Shown one piece after another: positions 1 through 6,872 of a stretch of DNA of 7,578 nucleotides. Each line of letters begins with the position of its first letter. Position 1 is the first letter of the stretch. The DNA lies in NCBI GenBank assembly GCA_002705465.1, contig PAGS01000077.1:1-7578 (forward strand), written 5' to 3'. The translations under genes were made by a program, and so were the position numbers. Source of the stretch: Halieaceae bacterium (GTDB taxonomy: Bacteria > Pseudomonadota > Gammaproteobacteria > Pseudomonadales > Halieaceae). The notes below the pieces were generated by a model. It worked only from the letters and a program-made list of their open reading frames with translations, was not told the DNA's origin and did not search any database.

Positions 1-306
1 AAACGCCACCAACAGATCTTGATCGCTGACTGGCGAGCCGTTTACGCATATCCGCTCATTGAAGCTGACGAGATGTGGGGAGGTGTAAGATCCAACGCGA
101 AGACCGCCTGCCAACAGGACCGATGACAGCACAGCGACAACGCTACCTTTGCCATTGGTGCCGGCGACGGTTAGCGTCGGCATGGGCGCGGGAACAAGAT
201 GCATGGCTCGCGATACGGCCGACACACGCTCCAGACCGAGATCAATTTCTACAGGATGCTGTGATTGAAGGCGTTTCAGCCAATCGCTCAGCGTGCTGTC
301 GGTCAT
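1..306 (-). CDS. folC: Folylpolyglutamate synthase / dihydrofolate synthase, N-terminal 102 residues (3' end outside window)
   Basis: FolC is an ATP-dependent ligase that adds glutamate to dihydropteroate and then to reduced folates, giving the retained polyglutamate cofactors; cytosolic, Mur-ligase-like fold. The minus frame opens at ATG 304-306 and runs without a stop to base 1, exactly 102 codons. The start MTDSTLSDWLKRLQSQHP is family-like. Then come IDLGLERV (21-28), the ATP-binding P-loop TVAGTNGKGS (46-55) and YTSPHLVSFNERI (74-86), a folate-binding signature. The full protein should be about 410-430 residues, so around three quarters is missing. The ATG lies 7 bp after the accD stop (TAG, 314-316) with no clear Shine-Dalgarno sequence next to it, so translation is probably coupled to accD. 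Purine-rich bases in the accD tail (GGCGGAGCGGG) are too far upstream to be a normal site. Confidence 0.95.
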   Translation of the reverse strand, partial: MTDSTLSDWLKRLQSQHPVEIDLGLERVSAVSRAMHLVPAPMPTLTVAGTNGKGSVVAVLSSVLLAGGLRVGSYTSPHLVSFNERICVNGSPVSDQDLLVAF

Positions 307-313
307 ACTGCTG

Positions 314-1231
314 CTAGAAGCCCGCTCCGCCTGCCTCGATGATCTCACCCTCCAGCGCCGCGGCGGGCTGGCCGGGAGGCGGCATCGCCGTCAACTTTGC
401 TAACACCCGAGCGAGGGTCTCCCGCATTTCATCGCGGTGCACAATCATATCGATCGCGCCATGTTCAAGAAGAAACTCGCTGCGCTGAAAACCTTTGGGC
501 AATTTTTGACGAATCGTTTGCTCAATGATGTTCGGCCCGGCAAAACCAGCGCGAGCGTCAGGCTCGGCGATGTTGATGTCGCCCAACAGCGCAAGAGACG
601 CCGAAACTCCACCATAAATAGGATCAGTAAGCACAGAGATGTACGGGATACCTTGCCCCTTCAGGCGCTCAATCACGGCAGAGGTCTTTGCCATTTGCAT
701 CAGCGAGATCAGGGCTTCCTGCATTCTCGCACCACCTGATGCGGAGAAACAGATGAGCGGCAGCCCCTCCTCCAAAGCGACGGTCGCCGCTCGACTAAAC
801 TTTTCGCCGACGGCATAGCCCATCGACCCGCCATGGAAATCAAACTCAAAGGCCAGGGCGACGACCGGCACGCCCAGGATGCCACCACGCATCGCAATTA
901 ACGCATCCTTCTCACCGGTGCTGCGCTGCGCTGCGGTTAGCCGGTCACGATACTTCCGCTTGTCTTTAAACTTTAGATGATCTACCGGCTCGAGTTCTGA
1001 AAATAACTCCGTCGCGTCACGATCCAGACACAGCTCCAAACGCCTGCGCGCACCGATCCGCATATGATGATTGCACTTTGGGCAAACCTCGGCATTTCGC
1101 TCCAGATCGGGCTTATACAGAATGGCGTCGCACTTCACGCACTTCTTCCAAAGCCCTTCTGGTACGCTCGCACGGGTCGCGTTCTCGTCCTTGTTGACCC
1201 CTGAGGGCAGGATTTTATCAATCCAGCTCAT
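314..1231 (-). CDS. accD: Acetyl-CoA carboxylase carboxyltransferase subunit beta
   Basis: With AccA it forms the carboxyltransferase that moves CO2 from carboxybiotin on AccB to acetyl-CoA, giving malonyl-CoA for fatty acid synthesis. 305 residues from ATG 1229-1231, the normal length. An N-terminal four-cysteine zinc ribbon has Cys31, Cys34, Cys50 and Cys53 (CVKC ... CPKC). The crotonase-fold core follows: [14 protein letters not shown] (136-149), [13 protein letters not shown] (161-173) with the Gly-Gly oxyanion hole, [19 protein letters not shown] (200-218), [18 protein letters not shown] (228-245) and [18 protein letters not shown] (247-264). The Pro/Ala-rich tail of about 20 residues (from MPPPGQP) is variable in the family. 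AccD can also regulate its own message through the zinc domain in E. coli; nothing here tests that. It lies 49 bp after trpA and 7 bp before folC, a common accD-folC pairing. Confidence 0.98.
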   Translation of the reverse strand: MSWIDKILPSGVNKDENATRASVPEGLWKKCVKCDAILYKPDLERNAEVCPKCNHHMRIGARRRLELCLDRDATELFSELEPVDHLKFKDKRKYRDRLTAAQRSTGEKDALIAMRGGILGVPVVALAFEFDFHGGSMGYAVGEKFSRAATVALEEGLPLICFSASGGARMQEALISLMQMAKTSAVIERLKGQGIPYISVLTDPIYGGVSASLALLGDINIAEPDARAGFAGPNIIEQTIRQKLPKGFQRSEFLLEHGAIDMIVHRDEMRETLARVLAKLTAMPPPGQPAAALEGEIIEAGGAGF

Positions 1232-1236
1232 CGGAT

Positions 1237-1241
1237 TCTCC
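1237..1241 (-). promoter_or_regulatory. accD: Shine-Dalgarno sequence that fixes the accD start
   Basis: GGAGA lies 5 nt before the ATG at 1229-1231. The accD frame extends upstream to 1300 with an in-frame ATG at residue 18 of the longer form (MALENP...), but that version would place this ribosome site inside the coding sequence. The shorter protein begins [10 protein letters not shown], as AccD proteins usually do. Confidence 0.75.
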
Positions 1242-1268
1242 AATGCCATGGGTTGGCGAGTATGAAAG

Positions 1269-1294
1269 CGCCCACTCTCTCTAGGAGAGTGGCG
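1269..1294 (-). terminator. Hairpin at the trpA stop codon; possible weak terminator or 3'-end stabiliser
   Basis: On the transcribed strand CCACTCTC (1292-1285) pairs perfectly with GAGAGTGG (1279-1272) around a 5-nt loop, CTAGA, which includes the trpA TAG. Two more pairs (1294/1269 and 1293/1270) form if one G at 1271 bulges. Downstream the RNA reads CUUUCAU, so the U-tract is only three long; this is poor for strong rho-independent termination. It lies between the trp genes and accD, where partial termination, RNA processing or protection of the trp message would make sense. Structure seen directly; function inferred. Confidence 0.4.
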
Positions 1295-2108
1295 TGTCAA
1301 CGCCTGCTCTTATGCTTTGGAGTAATTGTACAGCCGCGCCATGGATCTGGATCTCCCCAATATCGCCGTCTGTCTGCGACGCACGCTCCATTTCAGCGAT
1401 CAAGGCACTACCTACGACCACAGCGTCGGCAGAGGAGGCAACGACTCTGGCACTATCGGCGTCCTTAATGCCAAAACCCACCGCCACTGGCAGGGGGGTC
1501 TTGCTCCTGATCAATGCGACGCTTTGGGCGACAGCCTCAGTATCCAATTGACCGGACCCGGTCACGCCTTTGACTGCCACGCAGTAAATAAATCCGCGAG
1601 CTCGATCAACAATCGTCTGGATACGAGACTCTGGCGTCGTGGGTGAAATGAGGAAAATGTTATCCAGCGAGACCGCCAGCAGAGCCTGGTCTATCTGATC
1701 CACCTCCTCGGGCGGGAGATCTACGGTAATAAGGCCATCGACGCCAGCTTCCGCGCAGGCGCTGGCAAAGGCATCGTAACCGAAGCGCTCGATAGGATTC
1801 GCGTAGCCCATCATGACCACAGGGGTGTTCTGATTGTCTCTGCGAAAAGCTGCAACGATCTCGAGCACTTTGCGCAGTGTCATACCATTTTCCAGCGCCC
1901 GCTCATGCCCCTTCTGAATGACCGGACCTTCAGACATGGGATCCGAAAAGGGCACGCCCACCTCTAAGACGTCTGCTCCCGCTGCCACCAACTGATGAAG
2001 GAGGTGTACCGTGCCCTCAGGCGTGGGATCACCGGCCACAACATAGGGGATCACCCCTTTCCGCCCGTTAGACTTCAGGTCAGCAAACACTCCACCGAGA
2101 CGACTCAT
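1281..2108 (-). CDS. trpA: Tryptophan synthase alpha chain
   Basis: Cleaves indole-3-glycerol phosphate to indole and glyceraldehyde-3-phosphate and passes indole to TrpB. I chose ATG 2106-2108 (275 residues, MSRLGGVF as in relatives). An upstream TTG at 2126 would add six residues and overlap trpB by 11 bp; a GAGG about 12 nt before the ATG is the only ribosome-site candidate. With the ATG start the numbering matches E. coli TrpA: Glu49 in [10 protein letters not shown], Tyr102 in GYANP, Asp130, Tyr175 in [12 protein letters not shown], Thr183, and Gly211/Gly213 in VGFGI. The odd point is position 60, normally the catalytic Asp in PMADGPVIQ, which is Glu here (PMSEGPVIQ; codon GAA, 1929-1931). 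The acidic side chain is retained, so the enzyme is probably active, but this is inferred. The stop TAG (1281-1283) sits in the loop of a hairpin. Confidence 0.97.
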   Translation of the reverse strand: MSRLGGVFADLKSNGRKGVIPYVVAGDPTPEGTVHLLHQLVAAGADVLEVGVPFSDPMSEGPVIQKGHERALENGMTLRKVLEIVAAFRRDNQNTPVVMMGYANPIERFGYDAFASACAEAGVDGLITVDLPPEEVDQIDQALLAVSLDNIFLISPTTPESRIQTIVDRARGFIYCVAVKGVTGSGQLDTEAVAQSVALIRSKTPLPVAVGFGIKDADSARVVASSADAVVVGSALIAEMERASQTDGDIGEIQIHGAAVQLLQSIRAGVDTPLS

Positions 2109-2115
2109 GCCAACG

Positions 2116-3336
2116 TCAAACCTCAATCCCGTCTAGCGCTGCAACGGTAAGGATATCTTTATCGCCACGCCCGGACAGATTGACAACAATATGCTGATAT
2201 TCAGTCATCGTTGCTGCCAGCTTCTCCGCATATGCCAGTGCGTGAGCCGTCTCAAGCGCGGGCATAATGCCTTCAATTTTGGTCAGTCGATGAAAAGCGT
2301 CGAGGGCCTCGTCGTCGTTAGCCGCCACATATTGCACTCTCCCAATATCCTTCAACCAAGCGTGCTCGGGACCTACGCCGGGATAATCCAGTCCGGCTGA
2401 GACCGAGTGGGTCTCAATAATTTGCCCGTCCTGGTCCTGCATAAGGTAGGTGCGATTACCGTGCAGCACCCCGGGACTTCCCGCTGACAGCGGAGCGGCA
2501 TGCCGCCCGGTCTCCAGACCCTTGCCGCCTGCCTCAACGCCATACATCGCGACGGAGGCATCCCCAAGGAAAGGGTGGAATAAGCCAATGGCATTAGAAC
2601 CTCCTCCGACGCAGGCAACTAAGGCGTCGGGGAGCTTGCCATTCTGTGCCAGTGATTGGGCACGCGCTTCACGACCAATGACGCTCTGAAAGTCTCTCAC
2701 CAGCATCGGATACGGATGCGGGCCGGCAACCGTACCAATGATGTAAAACGTATCGTCGATATGTGTCACCCAGTCTCGCATCGCCTCGTTCATGGCGTCT
2801 TTCAAGGTGCGCGAGCCCGAAGTCACTGAAATAACCTGTGCTCCCAGCAACTTCATGCGGTAGACGTTGAGAGATTGGCGGCGAATGTCTTCTTCACCCA
2901 TAAAAACATGGCACTCCAGACCCAGCCGTGCCGCCACTGTGGCGCTCGCCACACCGTGCTGCCCTGCCCCAGTCTCGGCAATCACCCGCTTTTTCCCCAT
3001 GTGCCTAGCCAGAAGCGCCTGACCGATGGTGTTGTTCACCTTGTGGGCGCCCGTATGATTCAGGTCTTCTCGCTTCAGGAATATTCGCCCGCCACCGATC
3101 GCGTCGGAGAGCCGAGCGGCTTCATACAATGGCGAGGGGCGTCCGACGTAGTTCGCTAAATCCAGATCAAACTCTCTTTGGAAGTTAGCGTCGTCTTTGA
3201 GATCTGCATACAACTGCTCGAGGTCAGCCAGCGCTGACATCAGGGTCTCGGCCACAAACTTACCGCCAAATCGACCAAAACGACCGCTCGCATCTGGTAC
3301 CGTCGAAAACAATTCTGGCGTTATTTCACTCGTCAT
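2116..3336 (-). CDS. trpB: Tryptophan synthase beta chain
   Basis: PLP enzyme joining indole and L-serine to give L-tryptophan; works as an alpha2-beta2 complex with TrpA, receiving indole through an internal tunnel. At 406 residues it has the normal length for a TrpB1-type protein. Visible motifs: [13 protein letters not shown] (21-33), the usual N-terminus; [16 protein letters not shown] (87-102), with Lys99 as the PLP Schiff-base lysine; ETGAGQHG (121-128), with the catalytic Glu and serine-carboxylate loop; [15 protein letters not shown] (147-161); [10 protein letters not shown] (201-210); GGGSNA (244-249), the PLP phosphate loop; [15 protein letters not shown] (311-325); NLSGRGDKD (386-394), whose Ser contacts the PLP ring nitrogen. 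The ATG at 3334-3336 is preceded by only a weak purine stretch (AGAGATGATG), consistent with coupling to trpF 12 bp upstream. Stop TGA at 2116-2118, 7 bp before the trpA ATG. Confidence 0.98.
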   Translation of the reverse strand: MTSEITPELFSTVPDASGRFGRFGGKFVAETLMSALADLEQLYADLKDDANFQREFDLDLANYVGRPSPLYEAARLSDAIGGGRIFLKREDLNHTGAHKVNNTIGQALLARHMGKKRVIAETGAGQHGVASATVAARLGLECHVFMGEEDIRRQSLNVYRMKLLGAQVISVTSGSRTLKDAMNEAMRDWVTHIDDTFYIIGTVAGPHPYPMLVRDFQSVIGREARAQSLAQNGKLPDALVACVGGGSNAIGLFHPFLGDASVAMYGVEAGGKGLETGRHAAPLSAGSPGVLHGNRTYLMQDQDGQIIETHSVSAGLDYPGVGPEHAWLKDIGRVQYVAANDDEALDAFHRLTKIEGIMPALETAHALAYAEKLAATMTEYQHIVVNLSGRGDKDILTVAALDGIEV

Positions 3337-3348
3337 AATTCATCATCT

Positions 3349-3972
3349 CTATAGATCACTAGCTGCAGACTTTGCAGCCTCAATAAATGCACGCATGCTG
3401 GCTGGGTCCTTAATGCCTTTTGCCCGCTCAACACCACTACTTACGTCGACCGCTGCAGGCTTGACCTGCCTCACTGCTGCCGCAACATTATCGGGATGGA
3501 GCCCGCCTGCGAGGATAACGCGGTCCGCGAGAGCCCGATCTACCCAGTCCCAGTCAAAGCTGTTACCCGTACCACCACATTGTCCCTCGTGGCTGCTATC
3601 CAGCAACAACGCGCTGGCAGCGTGGAACCGCTCAGCTTCCCTGGCTAGATTCACATCCGCGCTCATGGGTATCGCCTTCAAATAGGGCCTGCCAAACTGA
3701 CCGCAGAAAGCCGGGGATTCCTCTCCGTGAAACTGCAGTAGGTTTAAAGGCACGGCCTCAAGTACGGCCTCGACCTCCTCCACGCTCGGGTTCACAAACA
3801 GCCCCACCAGCATGCCCAATCCGGACACCGCACCCCGAATAGCCTGAGCCTGCTCAATGGTAACGGAACGAGCACTGTTGGGATAAAAGACAACACCAAC
3901 CGCATCTGCGCCCAGCGCCAGCGTCAACGCCGCGTCTTCTTCGCGCGTGATCCCGCATATCTTTACGCGCAT
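3349..3972 (-). CDS. trpF: Phosphoribosylanthranilate isomerase
   Basis: Converts N-(5'-phosphoribosyl)anthranilate to carboxyphenylamino-deoxyribulose-5-phosphate by an Amadori rearrangement, the third step of tryptophan synthesis after anthranilate. It is a stand-alone 207-residue TIM barrel, not fused to TrpC as in E. coli. Motifs: VKICGIT (3-9) with general base Cys6; ADAVGVVFYPNSAR (22-35); LLQFHGEE (78-85); LLLDS (122-126) with general acid Asp125; GGTGNSFDW (133-141); ILAGGLHPDNV (153-163); AVDVSSGVE (174-182) and KGIKD, the phosphate-binding end. All key residues are present. The ATG (3970-3972) is supported by a GGGGG tract at 3979-3983, 6 nt away. The 44-bp gap after truA shows no tandem-Trp leader peptide and no clear terminator. 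trpB begins 12 bp after the stop (TAG, 3349-3351), so trpF, trpB and trpA almost certainly form one unit. Confidence 0.97.
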   Translation of the reverse strand: MRVKICGITREEDAALTLALGADAVGVVFYPNSARSVTIEQAQAIRGAVSGLGMLVGLFVNPSVEEVEAVLEAVPLNLLQFHGEESPAFCGQFGRPYLKAIPMSADVNLAREAERFHAASALLLDSSHEGQCGGTGNSFDWDWVDRALADRVILAGGLHPDNVAAAVRQVKPAAVDVSSGVERAKGIKDPASMRAFIEAAKSAASDL

Positions 3973-4016
3973 TGAACGCCCCCAGCCAAACCTACAGTTT
4001 AACAGCTTCGTAAATG

Positions 4017-4865
4017 CTACAGGTGGCCTGTGAGCAATGTTGGCCCCTCCGGCGTATCGGGTAGCTCAAACCCGGGGGGGTAGCTCACCGCGGTGAGGTA
4101 AAGTCCGTCAGGGGGAGCGGTTTCGGCAGCTAGCGTCCGGTCCCTTTTTAAAAGCACGTTCTCGAACCATTCAGTATTTCGTAACCCTGCGCCGACCGCC
4201 AGTAACGAGCCCACTATGTTACGCACCATATGGTGCAAAAATGCGTTGGCGCTGATATCCACAACCACCAGCCGGCCGCGGCGCTCGACACAGCATCTGT
4301 TTATGCGGCGATACGGGGTTTTAGCCTGGCAACTCGCTGCGCGGAATGCGCTGAAATCCTGCTCACCCAGCAAAAGGTGGCAGGCTTCGTTCATCAGATC
4401 GAGGTTCAGGGTATGCGGGTACCACGTCACCAAGCCATCGAGCGCCGCAGACTTGGTCGGCGTATTGCATATGACGTAGCGATAACACCGCTCTGTCGCA
4501 CTAAAACGGGCGTGGAAATCGGCACCCACGGACGCCGCCCAGTGCACTCTGACATCATCGGGCAAGTGTCGATTCGTGCCCAGAACCCAAGCCTTGATGC
4601 TACGCCCCGCGGGGTCATCAAAGTGAATAACCTGCGAGTACCCGTGAACGCCGGTATCGGTCCTACCGGCGCAGTTGGTGGTAACACTCACACCTGCAAC
4701 AGATGACAGCGCCTCTTCCAGTGTTTCTTGCACGGTAGCCACATCCAGATGCGGCTGCGCCTGCCAGCCGTGATACCCGCCCCCATGATATTCAATCCGA
4801 GCGGCAACCCGAGTGCCAAGTACCAACGCTTCATCAGAAAATCTCAACGGGTCACGTGACCTCAA
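4017..4865 (-). CDS. truA: tRNA pseudouridine(38-40) synthase TruA
   Basis: Isomerises uridines 38, 39 and 40 in the anticodon arm of many tRNAs; cytosolic, normally a homodimer. Counting from the first possible start (TTG, 4863-4865; 282 residues): IEYHGGGYHGWQAQ (24-37) is the N-terminal RNA-binding motif, AGRTDTGVHGYSQVIHF (66-82) carries the catalytic Asp70, CYRYVI (127-132) the conserved Tyr, DFSAFRA (170-176) and ANAFLHHMVRNIVGSLL (206-222) the core C-terminal motifs. Length is near the usual 260-280. The start is uncertain: between the upstream limit of the frame and the conserved core there is no ATG or GTG, only TTG codons at 4865, 4847 and 4826. TTG-4847 lies 4 nt after the fimV stop with GAGGT about 11 nt before it, so it could be the true start, giving 276 residues; the longest form is reported. 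fimV and truA are probably translationally coupled. Stop TAG at 4017-4019; trpF follows after 44 bp. Confidence 0.95.
   Translation of the reverse strand: MRSRDPLRFSDEALVLGTRVAARIEYHGGGYHGWQAQPHLDVATVQETLEEALSSVAGVSVTTNCAGRTDTGVHGYSQVIHFDDPAGRSIKAWVLGTNRHLPDDVRVHWAASVGADFHARFSATERCYRYVICNTPTKSAALDGLVTWYPHTLNLDLMNEACHLLLGEQDFSAFRAASCQAKTPYRRINRCCVERRGRLVVVDISANAFLHHMVRNIVGSLLAVGAGLRNTEWFENVLLKRDRTLAAETAPPDGLYLTAVSYPPGFELPDTPEGPTLLTGHL
4850..4861. repeat. Perfect 12-bp palindrome at the fimV/truA junction
   Basis: GGTCACGTGACC is exactly self-complementary and spans the fimV stop codon (4852-4854), between two candidate truA TTG starts. With no loop it would not form a stable hairpin in RNA, but it has the form of a dimer-binding DNA site. 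It lies fully within coding sequence and I know of no regulator expected here, so chance is the likelier explanation. The sequence observation is certain; any function is not. Confidence 0.3.
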
Positions 4866-6774
4866 TCCGCAGAAGTAATTCTCTCGCCTGAGCTTGCTGA
4901 CTGAGGTCGCCCTCCTTAATCACGCTCGTCAAAACAGGTCGAGCACCCTCCTCGTCGCCCATGTCAATATAGGCTCGTGCCAGATCTAATTGACTATCCA
5001 TCGGATCGGTCTCTGATCCATAGATAGCAGCATGCTCTTCCCCCGCCGCTGGCTCATCTCCTGTTTCAGCATCGATAGACGCCAACGAAAGCCCGGACGT
5101 CGCTCCTGATACGGCAACTTTTGCACTCGTATTCTCCTCCGATAGCTCAACCTCTGAGCGTTGCGCGTGTGCCTGCTCCAATTCAGACTTAGAGCCTGCG
5201 GCTGTAACCGAGCTTGCTCCCGCGTCCACAAGCCGTTGTCTCACCTGTTCCAACAATTCGGGAGGTAAACTGCGTGCCAGTTGATCAGGTAGCGCCCATG
5301 CCTCGTCGATTCGTCCTGAATCGACGTAACAATCGATTAAACGCAACGTCACTGTCTCTGAGGCCAGCCCCTCGGAGACCGCGTCATTCAGGACTTCGAT
5401 CGCCTGATCAAGTCGACCATAGGCAATATACACTTCGGCCTCTTCGATAAATGAGGTGGCCAGCGCGGCAGTTTTTGTCCGGGGTTCAGGAATCACAGCC
5501 GTATCAGCAATATCATCAGCCTCGCCGCTGGATGTCGAATGCCGAGCGCGCCTGCCCCATATCGCCATCGCGCCAGCCACCAACAAGACAGTGGCACCAA
5601 GCGACAGTGGCCAGAGCCACACGGGTGAACCGAACGTCCCGGATAAGGCAGTCTCCTCACTAGCTACCCCTGCCCCGTCGGTAGTTTCGTTTGCTGCCTG
5701 TGTTGCCAACCTCGCGCGTAACCTCGTGAGCTCCGCATCCTGTTCAGCCAACCTTGCCTGCAGAGCCTCGATGCTGGCCTGTAATTGACCCACTGTCGTA
5801 ACCAATGACGCCAATTCAGATAGTTCTGCGGCCGAGCTGCTCGGCGGGGCCAGTGTATTTTCTGCGAGGTGAGCCGCCTCCGACTCCTCAGCTGGCTCAG
5901 GGTCGATATCAGTCTGAACTCGCTGGGCATCGAAAGTCGAGTTCTCATCCGCAACAAGCGTCAAACCGGACGCGGCGAGACCGGAAGCAAGCGCCCATTC
6001 GTCATGTTGCTCAGCAACCTTATCCAATGCGCTCGCCAAGCCGATGCGAATATCTGCCTCATCGGGCAACTGCAATACGTAACCGGCCTTTAAACCATTG
6101 ACATTGCGGTCCTGAAACGCGGCCGGATTTGCGGCGACAATCTCCAGCATCGTCTGCTCAATAGAAACTCCGTCTACTGCCGCCTCAGAAGCAATTCGCC
6201 ACAAGGTATCGGTCGTGCTAACGAGGTACTGCCCTCCGGCGGCGGGACGATCCGACGTCCCGTCTACATAGCGCTCAATATCGTCATCGATGCCAGCATC
6301 TGCCTCCATACTCACAAGGGACGCAGCTTCGGCCGCAAGCCCGCGTTGAGTATTCGCTGCAGGATTACCTCCAACAGGCCGGGGCGGCAAGTCAATCAAC
6401 ACCGTGTATTCTTTTAGCATGCGACCTTCGGGCCACCTCGCCTCTACAACTAGTTGAAGATATGGTTCGCGAAGAGGTGCCTCACTCCTCAACAACACTC
6501 GCTTATCAAGGCCGTCTGACTCGATCGCAAATTCTATCTCCGACAGGTACGGATCGCGGCGTACACCAACGCGAGAAAATTCCTCGGAAGATGCAAGGCC
6601 AATTTGCAGGTCGCGAACCGCTAGTTCGCCTGCCTCAAGCAAGACAATTTCTGCGCGCAAAGGTTCATTCAGATGGGAACTGAGGCTGATAGCGCCCAAG
6701 CCAAGAGACCACCCTTCCAAGGGCACTGAGAGTGAGAGGGCAAAGCCCAAAATTAGACTGAATCGTTTATGCAT
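4852..6774 (-). CDS. fimV: FimV-family inner-membrane LysM/TPR pilus-assembly and polar hub protein (640 aa)
   Basis: FimV spans the inner membrane, binds peptidoglycan through LysM, and organises type IV pilus secretin assembly, twitching and polar signalling in gammaproteobacteria. Visible order: N-terminal hydrophobic signal segment (about 1-23, start MHKRFSLILGFALSLSV); conserved FimV periplasmic domain (about 24-132, with SLSSHLNEPLRAEI and a YTVLIDLPPRP end); LysM-like domain (about 182-237, from QYLVSTTDTLWRIA to GYVLQLP); acidic linker; coiled coil (about 315-358); transmembrane helix (about 384-406, WLWPLSLGATVLLVAGAMAIW, then RRAR); cytoplasmic TPR-like helices (about 442-500, EAEVYIAYGRLDQAIEVL); acidic low-complexity spacer; conserved C-terminal motif (about 593-640, SQLDLARAYIDMGDEEGARPVL). 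Pseudomonas FimV exceeds 900 residues, so this one is compact, mainly in the linkers and TPR part. The ATG at 6772-6774 gives a proper signal peptide; an AAGGCGG tract lies a little upstream. The 3' end overlaps the truA ORF by 14 bp. Confidence 0.95.
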   Translation of the reverse strand: MHKRFSLILGFALSLSVPLEGWSLGLGAISLSSHLNEPLRAEIVLLEAGELAVRDLQIGLASSEEFSRVGVRRDPYLSEIEFAIESDGLDKRVLLRSEAPLREPYLQLVVEARWPEGRMLKEYTVLIDLPPRPVGGNPAANTQRGLAAEAASLVSMEADAGIDDDIERYVDGTSDRPAAGGQYLVSTTDTLWRIASEAAVDGVSIEQTMLEIVAANPAAFQDRNVNGLKAGYVLQLPDEADIRIGLASALDKVAEQHDEWALASGLAASGLTLVADENSTFDAQRVQTDIDPEPAEESEAAHLAENTLAPPSSSAAELSELASLVTTVGQLQASIEALQARLAEQDAELTRLRARLATQAANETTDGAGVASEETALSGTFGSPVWLWPLSLGATVLLVAGAMAIWGRRARHSTSSGEADDIADTAVIPEPRTKTAALATSFIEEAEVYIAYGRLDQAIEVLNDAVSEGLASETVTLRLIDCYVDSGRIDEAWALPDQLARSLPPELLEQVRQRLVDAGASSVTAAGSKSELEQAHAQRSEVELSEENTSAKVAVSGATSGLSLASIDAETGDEPAAGEEHAAIYGSETDPMDSQLDLARAYIDMGDEEGARPVLTSVIKEGDLSQQAQARELLLRIEVT

Positions 6775-6787
6775 GGGCTCGCCGCCT

Positions 6788-6850
6788 TTACCTTCCTATG
6801 GTGTGGCTTCGAATCAGCCCCCGCAACCTTTCCTTGGTCACTTTGCTCAT
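6788..6850 (-). other. Doubtful 20-codon ORF in the asd-fimV gap
   Basis: The 98-bp gap 6775-6872 holds an ATG (6848-6850) followed by 19 sense codons and TAA (6788-6790). The peptide begins MSKVTKERLRG and is basic, with about seven Lys/Arg/His residues in 20. It ends 13 nt before the fimV ATG and is not in frame with it. Against it being a gene: there is no Shine-Dalgarno sequence before its ATG (GAGCCCC precedes), and it uses codons such as AGG, CGG and GGG. An ORF this short arises readily by chance. It could be a translated leader for fimV, but nothing shows this. The rest of the gap has no convincing promoter or rho-independent terminator; a TAATAT hexamer at 6859-6864 has no well-spaced -35 partner. 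Confidence 0.15.
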
Positions 6851-6872
6851 GGGGCTCGATATTACGAATCGC

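Noticed and set aside
75..317. Plus-strand ORF of 80 codons antisense to folC
   Set aside because: It lies wholly opposite the folC frame and accD end, has no recognisable domain, and its composition is that of a complementary-frame shadow.
1232..1300. N-terminal extension of accD to 1300
   Set aside because: It would overlap the end of trpA and lacks similarity to AccD N-termini; the ribosome site at 1237-1241 favours the start at 1231.
1253..1646. Several overlapping plus-strand ORFs across trpA
   Set aside because: All are antisense to a complete, motif-bearing trpA and show no family features of their own.
3973..4016. Possible trp leader/attenuator before trpF
   Set aside because: There is no short ORF with consecutive Trp codons and no competing hairpins in the 44-bp gap.
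5214..6101. Plus-strand ORFs opposite fimV, some around 100 codons
   Set aside because: They mirror the low-complexity acidic linker of FimV, which produces long open complementary frames; no start signals or motifs support them.
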